From: Ferruginibacter sp. | GTDB taxonomy: Bacteria; Bacteroidota; Bacteroidia; Chitinophagales; Chitinophagaceae | Reading direction: 5' to 3' | NCBI GenBank assembly: GCA_025357775.1 | Contig: JANXOQ010000045.1 | Span: 1-12,830, forward strand | Length of the DNA stretch: 12,830 bases | Shown: positions 6,639 to 12,830 of the stretch, one piece after another | Position numbering within the stretch: the first letter of the stretch is position 1 | Layout of the letters: each line of letters begins with the position of its first letter | Made by a program: the position numbers and the translations under genes | The notes under the pieces: model-generated | Told to the model about the DNA's origin: nothing | Database searches by the model: none | Seen by the model: the letters and a program-made list of their open reading frames with translations, nothing else

Positions 6639-6667
6639 AAAGGCTTTTGTGTAACACAAAAGCCTTT
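6639..6667. terminator. Bidirectional hairpin terminator between fmt and the LysM gene
   Basis: A perfect 13-bp stem, AAAGGCTTTTGTG (6639-6651) with CACAAAAGCCTTT (6655-6667), closes on a 3-base loop, TAA. The stem ends in TTT on either strand, followed by ATTATT on the + strand and AAGTTTTGG on the - strand. It sits between the convergent genes fmt (+, ends 6441) and the LysM protein (-, ends 6673), only five bases past the latter's stop, and most likely serves both. Confidence 0.82.
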
Positions 6668-6672
6668 ATTAT

Positions 6673-7644
6673 TTAATAACTAATACCACAGTTAAAATTA
6701 TTATTACCAGCACCTAAAATATCAGCAGCAGCACTACTAACTCTTATTACTAAACTAGCATTGGGTTTAAGATCTGGCATAGTATCTAATACTTTTGCAT
6801 AAATAAATTTGCTATTTGCTTTATTAGTAATTTTTAGAATTGTACCTGTTGTTGCTCCATTGTGCAAACAATAATATTTTCCATCTTCCCAGCCGCTTGT
6901 ACTTTTAAAAACTCCTGCAACTCCATCTTGCGTTTCACCAGTACTTGTAAATATATTTTTAAAAACACCGTTATTAAAATCTTTACTTGAAGAGGATTCT
7001 ACAATTACCTCAGGCACTTCCGCAACTTTTTTAGATATCACCACTTCTTTTTTTACTTTTACTACCTCCTTTGGCACTTCCACCACTTCTTCAATTAATT
7101 TTTCAACTACTTTTTTTTCAAGAGGCGCTTCTTTTTTTAAAATTCGTTTTGGCTCTTCTACAGGTTTTAGTACCACTTCTTCAGTGGTCAGCTTATCTGT
7201 ATACCCTACAATTAATTCTAACCCATCTGCAAGTACATCGGTTGTTAGGTTATTCCACTTTTGTATATTTGGTATAGTGGTTTTGTACAATTTGCTTAAT
7301 CCGTACAAAGTTTCTTTTGCTGCTACAGTATGCATTATCGGATTTTTATTTTTGTTTGAAACCTTTACTGGTATGTCTCTCACAATAACTTCTTCTCTTA
7401 CCTGTTTTACATCTGCTGGCTTAGCAGCTATTTCCCCTTTTGTATTAGGTACTTTTAATACTTGCCCTATTGCAAGTCCTTTTTCATATTCAAGATTGTT
7501 CATCGTAGCTAAAACCCTAGGATTAATATTGTACTTACGACCAATACTTGAAAAACTTTCTTTTGCCACTACAGTATGTGTAGCAGTTTTTTGACCAAAA
7601 ACAAAAACTGGGAGTACAAATAAAAGTATTAATAATTTTTTCAT
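6673..7644 (-). CDS. Secreted LysM protein with RlpA-like C-terminal domain
   Basis: This 323-residue exported protein probably binds or remodels peptidoglycan. It has a signal peptide (residues 1-17, cleavage near VFG/Q18). Two LysM glycan-binding repeats follow, at about 23-66 (HTVVAKESFSSIGRKYNINP...) and 105-147 (HTVAAKETLYGLSKLYKTT...). Residues 150-217 form a charged linker of Val, Glu, Lys and Pro. The C-terminal 100 residues contain a stretch (about 244-312) resembling the double-psi beta-barrel of RlpA. GVAGVFK opens it, KVLDTMPD (284-291) aligns with the family's RINDRGP-like Asp motif (D287), and VSSAAADILG closes it like the DxSxxAAxxLG ending. The C-terminal domain call is by eye and less sure than the LysM calls. 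Whether it cuts naked glycans, as RlpA does, cannot be told. The start at 7644 leaves a clean signal peptide. A CATCTTTG box lies 20 bases upstream, suggesting its own promoter. Confidence 0.85.
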   Translation of the reverse strand: MKKLLILLFVLPVFVFGQKTATHTVVAKESFSSIGRKYNINPRVLATMNNLEYEKGLAIGQVLKVPNTKGEIAAKPADVKQVREEVIVRDIPVKVSNKNKNPIMHTVAAKETLYGLSKLYKTTIPNIQKWNNLTTDVLADGLELIVGYTDKLTTEEVVLKPVEEPKRILKKEAPLEKKVVEKLIEEVVEVPKEVVKVKKEVVISKKVAEVPEVIVESSSSKDFNNGVFKNIFTSTGETQDGVAGVFKSTSGWEDGKYYCLHNGATTGTILKITNKANSKFIYAKVLDTMPDLKPNASLVIRVSSAAADILGAGNNNFNCGISY

Positions 7645-7663
7645 CGTATAAAAGTTGTGATTG

Positions 7664-7671
7664 CAAAGATG
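7664..7671 (-). promoter_or_regulatory. Candidate -7 box for the LysM gene
   Basis: Read on the minus strand, CATCTTTG matches TAnnTTTG except at the first base and is followed by C, as often in Bacteroidota promoters. It ends 19 bases before the start codon. No clear -33 element is visible. Confidence 0.3.
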
Positions 7672-7775
7672 CAGAAATACTACGACTAAAATGCAGTAAA
7701 TTTATTTTTGAAAAATATAAAGTATTTGCTAAAAGTTATAAAAAATTAACCAAAAATAAAGCTTTAAAATATTTA

Positions 7776-8387
7776 CTATTTTATATATACTTCCAATAGT
7801 TTTTCTGCTGCAATAAAACATTCTATTTTATCACCAACCATACATTCACCTACACCTTCTGGTGTGCCCGTAAAAATTAAATCCCCAATATTTAAAGAAA
7901 AGTAATTGGAAATATTTGAAATAATTGTAGCAAAATTAAACATCATGTAATTTGAGTTTCCATTTTGCATAACTTCTTTATTTTTTGTTAAAGAAAACTG
8001 TATACCAATTTGTTTAAAACTTGGAGTAAAAGGTATAAATTCACCAACAGCAGCGGAGTTATCAAATGCTTTTGCTTTTTCCCATGGCAAGCCCTTCTTT
8101 TTCAATTCATCTTGTATATCTCTTGCAGTAAAATCAATGCCAACGGTAATAGCATCATAATAATTTATAGCATCCTCTACAGCAATGTACTTTCCGTTTT
8201 TAGAAACACGCAGCACAAGCTCACATTCATAATGTAATTCATTTGTAAATTCCGGATAATAAAAATTGGCACTTGGCAAATACAAAGCACTTTTAGGCTT
8301 CATAAAAATTACAGGTTCTTCAGGTATTAAATTACCAAGTTCTTTAGCATGTGCAGCATAATTTCTTCCAATACATATTATCTTCAT
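7776..8387 (-). CDS. Fumarylacetoacetate hydrolase family protein (acylpyruvase-like)
   Basis: This 203-residue cytoplasmic enzyme belongs to the short FAH-fold group that includes FAHD1/YcgM. Members hydrolyse acylpyruvates or decarboxylate oxaloacetate using a divalent metal. Visible signatures are the opening IICIGRNYAAHAKELG (3-18), substrate-pocket lysines in FMKPKSAL (28-35), metal ligands E54 and E56 in HYECELVLR and D85 in GIDFTARD, K104 and K106 in LPWEKAKAFD, and the closing TGTPEGVG (173-180). The full set of metal ligands suggests an active enzyme. Length is normal for FAHD1-type proteins, about half that of true fumarylacetoacetase. The exact substrate is not deducible. The gene lies 75 bases downstream of pth on the same strand, with a hairpin between, so it may be partly or wholly separate from pth. 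Confidence 0.88.
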   Translation of the reverse strand: MKIICIGRNYAAHAKELGNLIPEEPVIFMKPKSALYLPSANFYYPEFTNELHYECELVLRVSKNGKYIAVEDAINYYDAITVGIDFTARDIQDELKKKGLPWEKAKAFDNSAAVGEFIPFTPSFKQIGIQFSLTKNKEVMQNGNSNYMMFNFATIISNISNYFSLNIGDLIFTGTPEGVGECMVGDKIECFIAAEKLLEVYIK

Positions 8388-8452
8388 TAGTAGCTTTTTG
8401 GTGGTAAAAAATAAAAAAAGTAGTTAATTGTTCGTCTGATAAAAAACAGTTG

Positions 8453-8486
8453 TTTAACCAATTTATTTAAAAAGTAATTGGTTAAA
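8453..8486 (-). terminator. Inverted repeat across the pth stop codon, possible terminator
   Basis: TTTAACCAATT (8453-8463) and AATTGGTTAAA (8476-8486) are a perfect 11-bp inverted repeat with a 12-base loop. On the minus strand the first arm lies in the last codons of pth, the stop codon is in the loop, and the second arm follows. A run of six T occurs a few bases further on (8446-8441). The gap before the T-run makes it a poor intrinsic terminator. mRNA 3'-end stabilisation or attenuation ahead of the downstream gene are alternatives. Confidence 0.45.
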
Positions 8487-9038
8487 TTGGCTCATCGTTC
8501 TATCAAGCCCAATTGTAGCAAAGCTTTCAATAATTTCTACACAAGTGGTTATTTTATTTTTTACTACTTGTACTTCATCTAGTTTCCATTTGCTTAATAC
8601 AAAATCTGCTTGCATTCCCTTTGCAAATTGGTCACCAATACCAAATCGTAGTTTTGGGTAGGTATCTGTACCCATGGTTGCTTGAATATCTCTAAGCCCA
8701 TTATGCCCAGCATGTGTACCTGCTCCACGTAAACGAATTTTGTCTAGCGGCAATGCTAAATCATCTACCACAGTAAGAGAATTTTCTAATAATATTTTTT
8801 CTTTATCAAGCCAATATTTAAAAGCCTTACCACTTAAGTTCATAAAAGTAGTGGGGCATACACAAACAAATATTTTACCCTTCCATTTTACTTCGGCAAT
8901 GTATGCATGTTTATCTACTTTAAACATTCCACCATGCTTTAAAACAAATGCGCCTACTACATCAAACCCAATATTGTGGCGTGTATTAGCATATTCATTG
9001 CCTAAGTTGCCTAAACCGACTATTAAAAATTTTGACAT
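8463..9038 (-). CDS. pth: Peptidyl-tRNA hydrolase
   Basis: Pth releases peptides from prematurely dropped peptidyl-tRNAs, recycling tRNA in the cytoplasm. The 191-residue length and residues fit the bacterial family. N11 and the catalytic H21 occur in LIVGLGNLGNEYANTRHNIGF (5-25). PTTFMNLSG (62-70) contributes N67, D92 is in VVDDLALP, and N113 is in GHNGLRDI (111-118). The normal GS..GHNG loop reads GAGTHAGHNG, which keeps the essential part. The ATG at 9038 is clear. The 21 bases before it are three phased heptamers. The gene is downstream of pyrC on the same strand, with a 193-base repeat-filled gap. The last codons are part of an inverted repeat. Confidence 0.94.
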   Translation of the reverse strand: MSKFLIVGLGNLGNEYANTRHNIGFDVVGAFVLKHGGMFKVDKHAYIAEVKWKGKIFVCVCPTTFMNLSGKAFKYWLDKEKILLENSLTVVDDLALPLDKIRLRGAGTHAGHNGLRDIQATMGTDTYPKLRFGIGDQFAKGMQADFVLSKWKLDEVQVVKNKITTCVEIIESFATIGLDRTMSQFNQLLFK

Positions 9039-9059
9039 GTAGCGTATTTAGTATTGAGT
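9039..9059 (-). repeat. Heptamer repeat running into the pth start codon
   Basis: On the minus strand the sequence directly before the pth ATG reads as ACTCAAT (9059-9053), ACTAAAT (9052-9046) and a third, more divergent unit, ACGCTAC (9045-9039). ACTCAAT is the same unit found on the opposite strand at 9217-9223. The pth leader is therefore largely made of repeat. Confidence 0.5.
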
Positions 9060-9124
9060 GGTTAGATTAGCCCTAAATATTTAAAAAATTGTTATGATAT
9101 GATATTTTGAGTTTAATATTCTTG

Positions 9125-9233
9125 ACTAAATATTTAGTACTAATTACTTTGTAAATATTGTCTTAATACTTATGTATCAATACTCATTACTCTATAAATT
9201 TTACTCCTGTTATAATACTCAATATTTACTACT
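9125..9233 (+). repeat. Degenerate heptanucleotide array in the pyrC-pth gap
   Basis: ACT cores occur at 9125, 9139 and 9146, then, after a one-base shift, at 9168, 9182, 9189, 9203, 9217 and 9231. Spacings within each set are all multiples of seven. Several units are ACTCATT, ACTCTAT or ACTCAAT. The array begins with a perfect 14-bp palindrome, ACTAAATATTTAGT (9125-9138), and its last unit touches the pyrC stop codon (9232-9234). It has the opposite orientation to the heptamers at 9039-9059, so the two ends of the gap form an imperfect inverted repeat. Confidence 0.55.
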
Positions 9234-10575
9234 AAAATCTCTGAAACTCTAATCGCTTTCCTCTATAAAACTCATTCACTTTTCCATTTTCAAAAACTAT
9301 ATTTCCACTTACCATTGTTTTTTCTATTGTTGCATTAAAGTTAAAACCACTAAGTGGACTCCATGCACATTTGTATAAAATATTTTTTGGAGATACTGTA
9401 TATGGTATATTCAAATTTACCATTGCTAAATCTGCAAAATACCCCTCTCTTATGTATCCTCTATCTTTTATTGCAAAACAGTCGGCTACTGCATGGCTCA
9501 TTTTTAAAGCTATTTTTTCAAGACTAATTTTTCCTTCTTTATGATAATGTAGCATTAGCTGCAATGAGTGTTGCACAAGTGGTAGCCCAGCGTGTGCTTG
9601 CTCATAAGGAGCATCTTTTTCTGTTAATAAATGTGGTGCATGGTCTGTAGCTATTACATCTAGTCTATCATCTAGCAAGGCTTGCCACAATGCTTTTTTA
9701 TTATGCGGTGCTTTTATAGCAGGGTTGCATTTTATTTTATAGCCTAGTGCTTCGTAATCATCTGCTGTAAAATGAAGGTGATGTACACATACTTCCGCAG
9801 TTATCCGTTTATCTTTTAGTGGTAGCATATTCCCAAATAATTGCAATTCTTTTTCGGTAGAAATATGTAAAATATGCAACCGGCTATCGTATTTTTTTGC
9901 AAATTGTATAGCTGTTACAGAGCATTCATAGCAGGCTTCCTCATCTCTTATTATTGGATGATCGTTTGGTTGCAAATTTGGTTTTGTAGCTTTTAATGCT
10001 TCATAGTTATGCCTTATTATTTTTTCATCTTCGCAGTGAGTAGCTATTAATAATTCGCTGCCGCTAAAAATTTTATCTAAAGTAGTATGGTTATTTACCA
10101 ACATATTACCCGTGCTACTACCCATAAATATTTTTAACCCACATATATCTTTTTTAAAATTATTTATACGCAATGCTTCCTCAGCATTATCATTGCTTAC
10201 TCCCATAAAAAAGGAATAATTAGCCAACGAAGTTTGTGAAGCTATTTTATATTTATCTTCCAATAAATCTAATGTAAGCGCATTGGGTATTGTATTAGGC
10301 ATCTCCATAAAGCTAGTAGTACCGCCAGCTACAGCTGCAGCACTTTCTGTAGCTATTGTTGCTTTGTTGGTTAGCCCAGGTTCTCTAAAATGAACTTGGT
10401 CATCTATCACCCCCGGAAAAAGATGTTTTTTTTCTCCATTAATTTCTATGAAATTACTTTTTTCATTAATGCTTGTTTCAATTTTTTCTATTCTTTCGCC
10501 TACCACCATTACATCTTTATTTGTAATTTTCCCTTCATTTACTACAAGTATGTTCTTAAAAATATACTTTTGCAT
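9232..10575 (-). CDS. pyrC: Dihydroorotase
   Basis: Dihydroorotase cyclises N-carbamoyl-aspartate to dihydroorotate, the third step of pyrimidine synthesis. This 447-residue protein has the amidohydrolase TIM barrel between small beta-sandwich segments at the two ends. Active-site elements are DDQVHFREPG (58-67), the probably carboxylated lysine K148 in ICGLKIFMGSS, H180 in ATHCEDE, H237 in HILHIST, and D311 in ATDHAPH. The usual metal-binding HxH reads Q60-V-H62. The general form DDQVHFREPG is, as far as I recall, common in Bacteroidota dihydroorotases, so this is probably a lineage trait rather than inactivation. The 447 residues fit the long class I type and differ from the short E. coli PyrC (348). 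The gene is divergent from the Wzi-like gene with about 41 bases between, and no other pyr gene is nearby. Confidence 0.92.
   Translation of the reverse strand: MQKYIFKNILVVNEGKITNKDVMVVGERIEKIETSINEKSNFIEINGEKKHLFPGVIDDQVHFREPGLTNKATIATESAAAVAGGTTSFMEMPNTIPNALTLDLLEDKYKIASQTSLANYSFFMGVSNDNAEEALRINNFKKDICGLKIFMGSSTGNMLVNNHTTLDKIFSGSELLIATHCEDEKIIRHNYEALKATKPNLQPNDHPIIRDEEACYECSVTAIQFAKKYDSRLHILHISTEKELQLFGNMLPLKDKRITAEVCVHHLHFTADDYEALGYKIKCNPAIKAPHNKKALWQALLDDRLDVIATDHAPHLLTEKDAPYEQAHAGLPLVQHSLQLMLHYHKEGKISLEKIALKMSHAVADCFAIKDRGYIREGYFADLAMVNLNIPYTVSPKNILYKCAWSPLSGFNFNATIEKTMVSGNIVFENGKVNEFYRGKRLEFQRF
10565..10572 (+). promoter_or_regulatory. Candidate -7 box for the Wzi-like gene, inside the pyrC 5' end
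   Basis: TACTTTTG fits TAnnTTTG exactly and is followed by C. It lies in the first codons of the divergent pyrC gene and would place the transcript start around 10579, giving a leader of about 40 bases to the ATG at 10617. No clear -33 motif is present, and the match may come from pyrC codons by chance. Confidence 0.3.
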
Positions 10576-10616
10576 ACGGTTTTTCGTTATTGATAAAATT
10601 AAAAAAATTAATCCAA

Positions 10617-12335
10617 ATGCAAATTATCAAAAGCTTTATTAAACTTCTTGTTTTTATTTGTCCGATTAGCACTATAGCACAATCCACTTATCTAAACCAA
10701 GGGGCAAAGGAGTATCATTTTATGGAAAGATTAGAAATAAAGCAACAAACAAATACAGACCTAAATTTTTCTACATTAAAGCCTTTTAACAGAAAACATA
10801 TTGTAAGAGAAGCAGAATTTTTAGATAGTGCACGCATGGGTTACAGAGATTCTATGGGTATAGATAAATATAAAACATGGACAGATCTTGACCTTACTGA
10901 TGTAGATGAATATAACTTACGTAGTTTGCTAATGAATAATAGCGAATGGGTGACTGTGCCTAAAGAAGATTTTTTAAGTAAAAAGCCACTATTAAAATCT
11001 TTGTACAACACAAAAGCAAATTTGCTAGAGGTAAATAATAAAGATTTTTTTTTAGCAGTTAATCCCATACTAAATATTCAACAAGCAGTAGAGCCAGGGT
11101 ATGACCAAGGTATTTTTTTAAATACTCGTGGTATAAGCGTGCGTGGTCTTATAGCTAAAAAAGTAGGTTTTGCTAGTTGGTTTACTGACAACCAAGAAAG
11201 AGGGCCACGCTTTTTTCAAGAACAAGTAGCAAGCAGCAGAGCTGTGCCTGGTGTAGGTTTTTACAAAAATTTTAAAAATACTGGGGTAGATTATTTTGAT
11301 GCAAGAGGTTATTTTACATTTAATGCTGCAAAGTTTATTGACTTTCAGCTAGGGTATGATAAAAACTTTATTGGTAACGGCTACCGAAGTTTATTTTTAA
11401 GTGATTGGGGAAACAGCAATTTATTTGTAAAAGTAAATACCAAAGTATGGAAACTTAACTACCAAAACCTTTTTATGGAACTAATGCCACAGTTTTATAA
11501 AAGAGGGGATTCTCTGCTAGATAGAAAATATGCAGCCATGCATCATTTAAGTATGAATGTAACAAAATGGTTAAATATAGGCTTATTTGAAGGAATTGTT
11601 TTTGGAAGAAAAAACCGTTTTGATTTTCAATATTTAAATCCGATAATATTTTTAAGACATATAGAAGGGCAAAATGGCAGCCCTGATAATGCACTTGCTG
11701 GGCTAGACTTTAAAGCAAACGTAGCACATAAGCTACAGTTTTATGGTCAGTTTATGCTTGATGAATTTGTGTTATCGGCAGTAAAAGCTAATACAGGTGA
11801 TTGGAAAAATAAGTTTGCAGTACAACTTGGTGTAAAATATATTGATGCTTTTGGTATAAAAAATCTAGACCTACAATTTGAGTCTAATAGAGTGAGACCA
11901 TACACCTATTCTCACTATGATACCGTAGCAAATTATAGCCATTATAATCAACCGCTTGCACATCCTTTAGGAGCAAATTTTCAAGAATTTATTGGCATAG
12001 TACACTACCAGCCTGCCCCTAGGTGGACGATTAATGCAAAAGCTATTTATTACCAACAAGGGGTAGATAGTGCAGGGCTAAATTTTGGTAGCAATATTTT
12101 TAAAAACTATACAAGTAGGGTAGGAGACTTGGGCAACTTTGTAGGCAACGGTGCTAAAGCTACTTGCTTTAATGGCAACCTAAATATATCTTATGAGCTA
12201 AAAGAAAATTTATTTTTAGATGCTTCATTGCAAAGTAGATTATATAAAATTGATGGCTTTACTGGTAACGGTAATACCACTATTGTAACGGCTGGTATAA
12301 GGCTAAATATGTTTAAAAGGAATTATGATTTTTAA
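10617..12335 (+). CDS. Wzi-like outer-membrane beta-barrel protein
   Basis: This 572-residue protein starts MQIIKSFIKLLVFICPISTIAQS, a Sec signal peptide with cleavage near A21/Q22. It ends in NMFKRNYDF, with the terminal Phe typical of BAM-assembled outer-membrane barrels. Between these, alternating aromatic and polar strands run from about residue 125 to the end. The stretch containing FIGNGYRSLFLSDWGNSN and the later IGLFEGIVFGR and FQYLNPI resemble the capsule-assembly Wzi family, which helps attach or organise surface polysaccharide. The N-terminal 120 residues are soluble and charged. I chose the ATG at 10617. An in-frame TTG at 10590 would add nine residues ahead of the signal peptide and is less likely. 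No capsule genes are nearby, so a capsule role is not supported by context. The family call is moderate, the outer-membrane barrel call good. Confidence 0.75.
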   Translation: MQIIKSFIKLLVFICPISTIAQSTYLNQGAKEYHFMERLEIKQQTNTDLNFSTLKPFNRKHIVREAEFLDSARMGYRDSMGIDKYKTWTDLDLTDVDEYNLRSLLMNNSEWVTVPKEDFLSKKPLLKSLYNTKANLLEVNNKDFFLAVNPILNIQQAVEPGYDQGIFLNTRGISVRGLIAKKVGFASWFTDNQERGPRFFQEQVASSRAVPGVGFYKNFKNTGVDYFDARGYFTFNAAKFIDFQLGYDKNFIGNGYRSLFLSDWGNSNLFVKVNTKVWKLNYQNLFMELMPQFYKRGDSLLDRKYAAMHHLSMNVTKWLNIGLFEGIVFGRKNRFDFQYLNPIIFLRHIEGQNGSPDNALAGLDFKANVAHKLQFYGQFMLDEFVLSAVKANTGDWKNKFAVQLGVKYIDAFGIKNLDLQFESNRVRPYTYSHYDTVANYSHYNQPLAHPLGANFQEFIGIVHYQPAPRWTINAKAIYYQQGVDSAGLNFGSNIFKNYTSRVGDLGNFVGNGAKATCFNGNLNISYELKENLFLDASLQSRLYKIDGFTGNGNTTIVTAGIRLNMFKRNYDF

Positions 12336-12421
12336 AAAATTAATTGTCATTTTAATGTAAAAAAAAATTCATTAAACCTTTATTAAAAACAATTGTCTAA
12401 ACATCAACTAAATTAAAAAAT

Positions 12422-12830
12422 ATGAAAAAATTAAAATTTATTGCATTTTCTTTATTGATGGGAATAACGGTTTTATATTCTTGCAAAAAAGATAATGAAA
12501 CTATCTCAACACTTCAAGTAAAATTAACAGATGCTCCTACTGCTTTAGATCAAGTAAATGTAGACATTAAAGAAGTACATGTAAAATTTACTGATGACTC
12601 ATTGAGTAACGATGGATGGGTTACTTTAGCAACTAATGCTCGAGTATACAATTTGTTAGGCTTGCAAAATGGTGTAGACACTTTGTTAGCTACAGGTACT
12701 TTTTCAAACAAAGTAGTAAAAGAAATTCGCTTTATTTTAGGCACAAATAATACTATAAAAGATAATGGTATTGTTTATCCACTTATAGTGCCAAGCGGTA
12801 GCGAGTCTGGTTTAAAAATAAAAGTGAGTA
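12422..12830 (+). CDS. DUF4382-like lipoprotein (partial, runs off the window)
   Basis: This open frame begins at ATG 12422 and continues past the right edge, with 136 codons visible. The N-terminus MKKLKFIAFSLLMGITVLYSC is a lipoprotein signal peptide with a lipobox-like LYSC, C21 being the lipidated residue, followed by KKDN. The mature part opens with LQVKLTDAPTALDQVNVDI, then VHVKF, a WVTL segment and VYNLLGLQNG, which is the pattern of the DUF4382 beta-sandwich domain found in many Bacteroidota surface or periplasmic lipoproteins. The function of that domain is unknown. The gene follows the Wzi-like gene by 86 bases on the same strand, so the two could be co-transcribed. The spacer shows only a weak hairpin (12353-12378) and no strong terminator. 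Confidence 0.8.
   Translation, partial: MKKLKFIAFSLLMGITVLYSCKKDNETISTLQVKLTDAPTALDQVNVDIKEVHVKFTDDSLSNDGWVTLATNARVYNLLGLQNGVDTLLATGTFSNKVVKEIRFILGTNNTIKDNGIVYPLIVPSGSESGLKIKVS

Noticed and set aside
7184..7594. Plus-strand open frame of 136 codons opposite the LysM gene
   Set aside because: It is antisense to LysM repeats and linker that are clearly coding; no independent start signal or domain.

Overview
The window looks like chromosomal DNA of a low-GC Bacteroidota bacterium, most likely in or near the family Chitinophagaceae. The case rests on AT-rich codon use, secreted proteins with short signal peptides ending near Q, a DUF4382-type lipoprotein, the Bacteroidota form of dihydroorotase (DDQVHFREPG), near-absence of Shine-Dalgarno sequences, and several TAnnTTTG-like -7 promoter boxes. 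The lineage is inferred from protein style; no rRNA is present.

Layout from left to right. Bases 1-430 hold no intact gene: half of a palindromic repeat at the edge, a degenerate 7-bp periodic repeat, and a glycine-rich reading frame broken by stops. Then come a SAM-dependent methyltransferase (+), a convergent small secreted protein of unknown function (-), peptidase T (-), an SlyD-like FKBP prolyl isomerase with a clear intrinsic terminator (-), a divergent NamZ/DUF1343 exo-N-acetylmuramidase (+), methionyl-tRNA formyltransferase fmt (+), a shared hairpin terminator, a LysM/RlpA-like cell-wall protein (-), a fumarylacetoacetate-hydrolase-family enzyme (-), peptidyl-tRNA hydrolase pth (-) and dihydroorotase pyrC (-). 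Divergent from pyrC is a Wzi-like outer-membrane beta-barrel protein (+). The window ends inside a DUF4382-like lipoprotein gene (+).

Most genes are housekeeping: formylation of initiator tRNA (fmt), peptidyl-tRNA recycling (pth), pyrimidine synthesis (pyrC), peptide breakdown (pepT) and protein folding (FKBP). A second theme is the cell envelope: NamZ and the LysM protein act on peptidoglycan, and the Wzi-like protein and lipoprotein belong to the outer membrane. There is no mobile element, phage, CRISPR array, defence system or biosynthetic cluster, and no tRNA or rRNA gene.

The most unusual signal is a set of degenerate heptanucleotide repeats at several places. One fills much of the pyrC-pth gap, reaching the pyrC stop codon on one side and the pth start codon on the other. 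Another supplies the apparent TTG start region of fmt. A third lies inside the fmt coding sequence, where it encodes a PSTL repeat in the linker between the two domains. I found no convincing new multi-gene system here.
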